Shown one piece after another: positions 6,109 through 9,813 of a stretch of 9,813 nt of DNA (within the stretch, counting starts at the first letter, position 1; each line of letters opens with the position of its first letter). The notes under the pieces were generated by a model. That model saw nothing but the letters and a program-made list of their open reading frames with translations, made no database searches and was not told where the DNA came from. The position numbers and the translations under genes were made by a program. Source of the DNA: Paracoccaceae bacterium (lineage in GTDB: Bacteria > Pseudomonadota > Alphaproteobacteria > Rhodobacterales > Rhodobacteraceae); contig NVQY01000175.1 in the NCBI GenBank assembly GCA_002400675.1, positions 1 through 9,813 on the forward strand. Reading direction: 5' to 3'.

Positions 6109-6734
6109 CGCACGGGCGTGAACAACGCGTCCGACATCTGGCAATCGCGTATGACGTCCTGACCGCAAGGCACCGGTTGCAGATTCCTTGACAGGCAAAG
6201 CCGCGCCTCTTGAATATAGCCGTTCTTGCAAGTGATGGTCAGCATGTCGGCTTTCCAGTCTGGATTGGCCTTCAGGAACGCCTCTTCCACCACGGACGCT
6301 GGCACCTTGACCGTTTTCTCTAGCTTGCGAAACACCGGCGGGCGCACAACCTTTTCATAGGCAAGCCGTGACAGGGCGAAATAGTCGGGGGCCGATAACC
6401 CGGTGCAGACCCCGTGCTTTTTCCACTGATACCAGGCCAGCCCCGGTGTGCCCATGATGTCCGCCATGTCAGCGGTCAGGGCGCGTGACGGCGGTCGCTG
6501 GCCACCTTGGCAAAACGACGGAAACCCCCGTTGATACTGTGGCCACAGCCCATGCATGACCCAGCCGTAATCATAGCGTTCCTCGCATTGCTCTGACCCC
6601 TGCCTGTCGCCTTGCAACGCGCACCAGTTCGGTGACCAGCTAAGCGACAGCACATAATAGTCGAACGCCCCCGCCTTTTCGCCCTCTGCCCACGCGGGCA
6701 TTGCCGCAATTATCCAGATAAACACCCAGCGCAT
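6105..6734 (-). CDS. Secreted RNase T2-family ribonuclease with Glu-to-Gln in the second active-site motif
   Basis: A 209-residue precursor. The signal peptide is about residues 1-16 (MRWVFIWIIAAMPAWA, cleavage before EGE), so it acts in the periplasm or outside. The two T2 active-site motifs are present: CAS I as WVMHGLWPQ (58-66) with His61, and CAS II as WYQWKKHGVC (101-110) with His107. The position four residues before His107, normally Glu (Glu105 to His109 in RNase Rh), is Gln103. The mature part has eight cysteines (38, 50, 75, 110, 169, 180, 190, 198), enough for four disulfides. T2 enzymes cut single-stranded RNA through a 2',3'-cyclic phosphate. The ATG at 6734-6732 has AAGGAAAGAGG just upstream. 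The stop codon lies inside the end of the palindromic element, so the original C-terminus may have been changed. Confidence 0.9.
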   Translation of the reverse strand: MRWVFIWIIAAMPAWAEGEKAGAFDYYVLSLSWSPNWCALQGDRQGSEQCEERYDYGWVMHGLWPQYQRGFPSFCQGGQRPPSRALTADMADIMGTPGLAWYQWKKHGVCTGLSAPDYFALSRLAYEKVVRPPVFRKLEKTVKVPASVVEEAFLKANPDWKADMLTITCKNGYIQEARLCLSRNLQPVPCGQDVIRDCQMSDALFTPVR

Positions 6735-6760
6735 TCGCCTCTTTCCTTATTGTTCCTGCT

Positions 6761-6780
6761 TCACTATATACGCGATAAGT
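6761..6780. promoter_or_regulatory. Candidate promoter core between the RNase T2 gene and trcR
   Basis: This is the only AT-rich patch in the 146-base divergent gap: ACTATATACGCGATAAG. TATATA could be a -10 element for either strand. No convincing -35 element is spaced correctly, so this marks the likely promoter position rather than a defined promoter. Confidence 0.25.
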
Positions 6781-6799
6781 TCCCCGACAATGGATACCC

Positions 6800-6836
6800 A
6801 CCCTGAGAGTCAGGGTTGCCCGGCGAAAGCCAGGCA
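6800..6836 (+). other. Two abutting hairpins in the trcR leader
   Basis: ACCCTG-AGAGT-CAGGGT (6800-6816) is a perfect 6-base-pair stem. It is followed without a gap by TGCC (6817-6820) pairing with GGCA (6833-6836), a C/A mismatch, and GGC-GAAA-GCC (6822-6831) with a GNRA tetraloop. The rest of the leader, GCACCGGGAGAGG onward to the ribosome-binding site, looks unstructured. It does not match a riboswitch family I know. It may stabilise or regulate the trcR mRNA. Confidence 0.4.
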
Positions 6837-6880
6837 CCGGGAGAGGTTTGCGGGCAAGGTTTGTGCAAGGAGATAAGCGA

Positions 6881-7711
6881 ATGGCAAAACCGATCATGGC
6901 CAAGGCGACCGCCGTTTGGCTGGTAGACAACACGACAATCACCTTCCGGCAGATTGCCGATTTCGTAGGCATGCACGAATTGGAAGTGCAGGGCATCGCC
7001 GATGGCGACGTGGCGACCGGTGTCAAAGGGTTCGACCCGCTGACCAACAACCAGTTGACTCAGGAAGAGATCGACGCGGCCCAGGCAAACCCGAGACACA
7101 AGATGAAACTGAAATTCTACGCCGCCGCTCAGGGCGAGGAAAAGCGCCGTGGCCCGCGTTATACGCCGCTTTCCAAACGTCAGGACCGCCCGGCGTCGAT
7201 CCTGTGGCTGGTCAAGTTCCACCCGGAACTAAGTGACGGTCAGATCTCTAAACTGGTGGGCACGACCAAGCCGACCATCCAGGCGATTCGCGAACGCACG
7301 CATTGGAACATCTCCAACATTCAGCCGATCGACCCGGTGGCGCTGGGCCTGTGCAAACAGACCGAACTAGACCTGATCGTACAGAAAGCCGCCGCCAAAA
7401 GAGCCGCAGACGGCGAAGTGATGAACGATGACGAGCGGCGCAAGCTGGTCAGCACCGAACAATCGCTTGGCATGCCTGCCGAACCAAAAATCCCCACTGC
7501 CATTGAGGGTCTTGAGACCTTTACCCTTGGCAATGTGCTGGACGATGACGACGAAGACGACACCAGCGATATCCACGACGCCGAAAGCTTTTTCAAGCAG
7601 CCCGAGGCGAGCGATGACAAGGACGGCGACGAGGATGAGGACGGCGACAAGGCCGACAAAGAAGGCAACGAAGGCCAAGGTGATACGGACGACGATCAAC
7701 CGCGCGTCTGA
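6881..7711 (+). CDS. trcR: TrcR / DUF1013-family cell-cycle transcriptional regulator
   Basis: A 276-residue protein. The N-terminus (MAKPIMAKATAVWLVDNTTI, then TFRQIADFVGMHELEVQGIADG, about 21-42) is the hallmark of PF06242, formerly DUF1013, a family found in Alphaproteobacteria. Two helix-turn-helix-like segments are visible: 22-40, and 118-136 (LSDGQISKLVGTTKPTIQAI). LKFYAAAQGEEKRRGPRYTPL (77-97) links them. From residue 221 the protein is a highly acidic, low-complexity tail of 56 residues, nearly half Asp/Glu. Family members are described as transcriptional regulators of the cell cycle, acting in the cytoplasm on DNA or RNA polymerase; the precise mechanism is not visible here. The ATG at 6881 has AAGGAG 9 bases upstream; an in-frame ATG at 6848 lacks one. 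It is monocistronic with its own terminator. Confidence 0.88.
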   Translation: MAKPIMAKATAVWLVDNTTITFRQIADFVGMHELEVQGIADGDVATGVKGFDPLTNNQLTQEEIDAAQANPRHKMKLKFYAAAQGEEKRRGPRYTPLSKRQDRPASILWLVKFHPELSDGQISKLVGTTKPTIQAIRERTHWNISNIQPIDPVALGLCKQTELDLIVQKAAAKRAADGEVMNDDERRKLVSTEQSLGMPAEPKIPTAIEGLETFTLGNVLDDDDEDDTSDIHDAESFFKQPEASDDKDGDEDEDGDKADKEGNEGQGDTDDDQPRV

Positions 7712-7716
7712 CCCAA

Positions 7717-7740
7717 CCAGTCAGTTACCCAGTCAGTTAC
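7717..7740 (+). repeat. Perfect 12-base tandem duplication after trcR
   Basis: CCAGTCAGTTAC occurs twice head-to-tail (7717-7728 and 7729-7740), beginning 5 bases after the trcR stop and ending just before the terminator. A perfect non-coding duplication suggests a recent replication-slippage event. Confidence 0.8.
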
Positions 7741-7744
7741 AAGG

Positions 7745-7780
7745 ACAACGGCGGCCCGATGAGGCCGCCGTTGTTATTTT
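7745..7780 (+). terminator. Rho-independent terminator of trcR
   Basis: A perfect 12-base-pair stem, ACAACGGCGGCC (7745-7756) with GGCCGCCGTTGT (7763-7774), a CGATGA loop, then TATTTT. It lies 33 bases after the trcR stop and 4 bases before the convergent DUF1772 stop. The tail of Ts is only on the plus side, so termination is chiefly for trcR, although the stem could also slow the minus-strand transcript. Confidence 0.9.
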
Positions 7781-8273
7781 ACGCCATCAACAAGACCACC
7801 AACCCCGTCAGGCACAGCCCCGAGGCCAGAATGCTGGCCCCCGTGCGCACCGAATTCCACAAGGTCCAGTTGGGCACATAGTGCGTGACCCAGTATTGCA
7901 CGGTCGATTCGGCCACCAGATCCATGTTGCCCAGCGTCGTGTTCATCGGCACATTCTGCGCCACCGTGACGCCGAACACCCCCACCAGATAGCTGACCGC
8001 CGACGCCTGCAACAGGGTCGCGCCAGCCCCGGTCAGGGCGGTTGAGGCATACCAGAGCACCCCCAGAGACACCGGGGCCAGGCCGATGAACAGCACCATG
8101 AAGACCCAGTAAAACACCTCTTGGTTGATGATCTGCATCGCCTCGACGCCGCCGGTGCCAGAGGTCAGGCGCAATGCCCGCATAATGAAGTCGGAAAAGG
8201 CCAGAAACACCCCGCCGATCACCGCATAGGCAAGGGTCAGGCCCATCAGGGTCACAACGCTCCATAAAACCAT
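7779..8273 (-). CDS. DUF1772 (anthrone-oxygenase-like) integral membrane protein
   Basis: A 164-residue protein with four hydrophobic segments (about 5-30, 51-75, 86-106 and 143-163). Two blocks fit the DUF1772 pattern: GVFLAFSDFIMRAL with MQIINQEV in the first part, and VPMNTTLGNMD followed by WTLWNSVRTGASILAS in the second. The family includes fungal anthrone oxygenases, but the bacterial members are mostly uncharacterised, so a redox role is only suggestive. I chose the ATG at 8273-8271 because AAAGGA lies 6 bases upstream. A start at 8315 would overlap the end of the NmrA gene and add a hydrophilic 14-residue lead. It follows the NmrA gene by 23 bases and is surely in its operon. Confidence 0.85.
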   Translation of the reverse strand: MVLWSVVTLMGLTLAYAVIGGVFLAFSDFIMRALRLTSGTGGVEAMQIINQEVFYWVFMVLFIGLAPVSLGVLWYASTALTGAGATLLQASAVSYLVGVFGVTVAQNVPMNTTLGNMDLVAESTVQYWVTHYVPNWTLWNSVRTGASILASGLCLTGLVVLLMA

Positions 8274-8296
8274 GGGATTTCCTTTGCTGTTTACGT

Positions 8297-9130
8297 TCAC
8301 GCCGTGATGCTCCACGCACCATTCGCCGCGGCACTCTGACAGAACGCGGCAAAGGCGCGGGGTGCCCGGCCCAACGCGCGCTGCACCCCGTCGCCCAGCG
8401 ATTCATTGCGCCCGTCCAGCGTTTCGCGGCAGATGCCGGTAAAGACATCGGCAATCATCGGCCCGCCGATTTCTACCATGCCCGCGTGAAACTGTTCCAG
8501 CGTGATCGGCACATAGGAAATGGTGCGCCCGGTGGCTTTGGTCAGCGCCTCTGCGGCCTGTTCAAAGCCTAGCAGGCGGGGGCCTGTGACCTCGTAAAGC
8601 TGCCCGTTGTGGCGGTCATCGGTCAGGGTGGCCACCACCACGTCGGCAATATCATCCACATCGACAATCGGTTCGCGCACCTGTCCGGCGGGCAGCGCGA
8701 TCACGCCTTGCAGCACCGGGTCGCGCAGGTAACCTTCGCTGAAGTTTTGGGCGAACCATGAACAGCGTACCAGCGTGTAATCCAACCCGCTGTCGCGCAC
8801 GATGCCTTCGCAAACCTCGGCGTGGCTTTCGCCGCGACCAGACAACAGCACCAGTTTGCGCAAGCCGACCTTGGCGGCCAATCTGGTGAAGGCCTCGATC
8901 TTTTCAGCCGCGCCGGGAAAGGCCAGATCGGGGAAGTAGGTGACATAGGCCGCCGATACGCCGTTCAGCGCCGCTTGCCACCCTTCGGGCTTGTCCCAAT
9001 CAAACGGGATGGCTGATCCGCGCGAAACTGGCCGCACATTGTGGCCCTGATCCGCCAACAGACGGGCCACGCGCGACCCGGTTTTGCCGGTCGCACCGAC
9101 CACGAGGATAGAGGGATTGTTTGATGTCAT
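8297..9130 (-). CDS. NmrA-family NAD(P)-binding protein (atypical SDR)
   Basis: A 277-residue Rossmann-fold protein. The dinucleotide-binding motif VVGATGKTG is at 10-18, with ARG/SRG-type acceptor region PVSRGSA (34-40). AYVTYFPDLAFPGAAEKIEAF (61-81) and KLVLLSGRGESHAE (92-105) follow, and DYTLVRCSWFAQNFSEG (117-133) is the usual NmrA-type substrate-side segment. It lacks the Tyr-x-x-x-Lys of classical short-chain dehydrogenases, so it may be a redox sensor or an enzyme with non-standard chemistry (the family includes NmrA regulators and azoreductase-like quinone reductases). The ATG at 9130-9128 has TGGAG 7 bases upstream; an in-frame ATG at 9154 lies within the operator region. It leads a two-gene operon with the DUF1772 protein. 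Confidence 0.88.
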   Translation of the reverse strand: MTSNNPSILVVGATGKTGSRVARLLADQGHNVRPVSRGSAIPFDWDKPEGWQAALNGVSAAYVTYFPDLAFPGAAEKIEAFTRLAAKVGLRKLVLLSGRGESHAEVCEGIVRDSGLDYTLVRCSWFAQNFSEGYLRDPVLQGVIALPAGQVREPIVDVDDIADVVVATLTDDRHNGQLYEVTGPRLLGFEQAAEALTKATGRTISYVPITLEQFHAGMVEIGGPMIADVFTGICRETLDGRNESLGDGVQRALGRAPRAFAAFCQSAAANGAWSITA

Positions 9131-9145
9131 TGCTTTGCTCCATTT

Positions 9146-9193
9146 GCTAGACATAGTGTCAAGTAATCTGAACTTTACATTGTGTCAAGTAAT
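9146..9193 (-). promoter_or_regulatory. Two 19-base dyads upstream of the NmrA-DUF1772 operon
   Basis: On the plus strand ACTTTACATTGTGTCAAGT (9172-9190) is an imperfect palindrome with 8-base arms matching at 7 of 8 positions around a 3-base centre. A second copy, GCTAGACATAGTGTCAAGT (9146-9164), is identical at 15 of 19 positions and has arms matching at 6 of 8. The copies are 26 bases apart, and both are followed by AAT. On the minus strand each contains TTGACA, a perfect -35 hexamer (9188-9183 and 9162-9157), though no good -10 is evident. The arrangement suggests a repressor site over the promoter, perhaps for an HxlR, MarR or TetR-type regulator located elsewhere. Confidence 0.6.
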
Positions 9194-9252
9194 GCTGAAT
9201 GAACGCCTGTAACGCTTTGGTGAAGCCAAGGAGAGGGGGCATCTCGCGGTCA

Positions 9253-9357
9253 TGCCTTACCGGACCCGCAACGACGGGTTGAGAATATGGTGGGGGTTGG
9301 CAGCGTGACGCAGGCGCAAAACGACCGTTTGCACATAGGAAAGCGACCAGATTACCG
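9253..9357 (-). pseudogene. Possible C-terminal remnant of an FAD-linked oxidase
   Basis: In the 173-base gap between recR and the NmrA operator one minus-strand frame stays open for about 34 codons (9357 to 9256) before TAA at 9255-9253. It has no plausible start. It contains VVLRLRHAANPHHILNPSLR, which recalls the last residues of FAD-linked oxidases, where Asp-Pro-x-x-Ile-Leu-Asn-Pro-Gly-Lys is conserved. The match is short and read by eye, so it could be chance. Apart from this the gap shows no gene or clear terminator. Confidence 0.2.
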
Positions 9358-9366
9358 AGGGTTAGA

Positions 9367-9813
9367 TCAGAATTCTTTGCGGGCGTTCAGGGCGGCACTA
9401 ATGGTGCCATCGTCCAGATAATCCAACTCGCCACCAATCGGCACGCCCTGCGCCAGGGTGGTCAGGCGCACCTGCCCCTCAAGCATGTCGGCGATGTAAT
9501 GCGCGGTGGTCTGCCCATCGATCGTGGCGTTCAGCGCCAGAATGACCTCGGATATATTCTCGCTGGCCACCCGGTCGACCAGCTTTGGAATGCGCAGGTC
9601 CTGCGGCCCGATGGCGTCCAGCGCCGACAGGGTGCCGCCCAGAACGTGATAGCGGCCCTTGAACACGCGCGCGCGTTCCATCGCCCACAGGTCGGCGACG
9701 TCCTCGACCACGCATAATTCGCCCGTTGCGCGTTTCTCGCTGGTGCAGATGTCGCAGATGTCGGTGGTGCCCACATTGCCGCAGTTCAGACATTCCCGCG
9801 CGGTTTCGGCCAC
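9367..9813 (-). CDS. recR: Recombination mediator RecR, C-terminal three quarters
   Basis: Partial at the right window edge; 148 codons are visible and roughly 50 N-terminal residues (the helix-hairpin-helix region) lie outside. The codon at 9813 is GTG, an internal Val, not the start. The visible order is the zinc finger with Cys8, Cys11, Cys20 and Cys23 (CLNC ... CDIC); the TOPRIM domain beginning [15 protein letters not shown] (33-47) and containing [15 protein letters not shown] (59-73) and [12 protein letters not shown] (89-100); and the C-terminal [20 protein letters not shown] (123-142). RecR works with RecO (and RecF) to load RecA on gapped DNA in the cytoplasm. Its upstream neighbours, usually dnaX and a YbaB-type gene, would be beyond the edge. 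Confidence 0.97.
   Translation of the reverse strand: MAETARECLNCGNVGTTDICDICTSEKRATGELCVVEDVADLWAMERARVFKGRYHVLGGTLSALDAIGPQDLRIPKLVDRVASENISEVILALNATIDGQTTAHYIADMLEGQVRLTTLAQGVPIGGELDYLDDGTISAALNARKEF

Noticed and set aside
5236..6231. 331-codon open frame on the minus strand
   Set aside because: It is antisense to the quinone oxidoreductase end and the secreted protein gene, and crosses the palindromic element. Its composition is unlike a protein, and the plus-strand genes have ribosome-binding sites and a recognisable family or signal peptide.
6800..6880. Riboswitch in front of trcR
   Set aside because: I compared it by eye with the TPP and cobalamin consensus elements and found no match; the gene also has no metabolite-linked role.
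9313..9336. Terminator of recR at the GCAAACG/CGTTTTGC inverted repeat
   Set aside because: The loop would be only two bases or the stem must bulge, and the T run is short; not convincing.

Overview
The window looks like ordinary chromosomal DNA from an alphaproteobacterium, most likely a marine Rhodobacteraceae (Roseobacter-type) species. The grounds are high G+C, a TrcR/DUF1013 cell-cycle regulator (an alphaproteobacterial family), a COQ9-family ubiquinone protein beside the S21 ribosomal gene, and a PIG3-type quinone oxidoreductase. There is no tRNA, rRNA, CRISPR array, insertion sequence, integrase or phage gene. No stretch longer than about 260 bases lacks a gene.

Layout. (1) 1-636, minus strand: an ArsR-family repressor with a C-terminal Cys-Cys pair overlaps by 8 bases the start of a COG0701/ArsP-type permease that runs off the left edge. 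The AT-rich region upstream (about 661-682) probably holds their promoter and operator. (2) 770-2350, plus: a GMC-family flavin oxidoreductase, divergent from arsR. (3) 2366-3061, minus: a multi-membrane protein of the PEMT/isoprenylcysteine-type methyltransferase group, convergent with the GMC gene. (4) 3251-3525, minus: rpsU (protein S21) with a strong terminator; a decayed second copy of that terminator lies 130 bases further on. (5) 3639-5958, plus: COQ9-family protein, PIG3-type quinone oxidoreductase and a small secreted protein of unknown function. (6) 5978-6108: a 131-base palindromic REP/MITE-like element whose right end supplies the stop codon of the next gene. (7) 6105-6734, minus: a secreted RNase T2-family protein in which the usual catalytic Glu of the second active-site motif is Gln. 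(8) 6881-7711, plus: TrcR/DUF1013 with a long acidic tail, then a 12-base tandem repeat and a strong terminator. (9) 7779-9130, minus: an NmrA-type NAD(P)-binding protein followed by a DUF1772 membrane protein, behind a promoter with two copies of a 19-base dyad. (10) 9367-9813, minus: the C-terminal three quarters of recR, with a possible short gene remnant just downstream.

How the genes work together. The clearest functional groups are a metalloid-responsive repressor with its presumed efflux permease, a quinone pair (COQ9 for ubiquinone synthesis, the PIG3-like enzyme for quinone or enone reduction), and the NmrA/DUF1772 pair, which looks like a small separately regulated redox or stress operon. 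I found no clearly new multi-gene system. The items most worth a second look are the palindromic element that ends the RNase T2 gene, the Glu-to-Gln change in that RNase, the duplicated rpsU terminator, and the repeated sites upstream of coq9 and of the NmrA gene.
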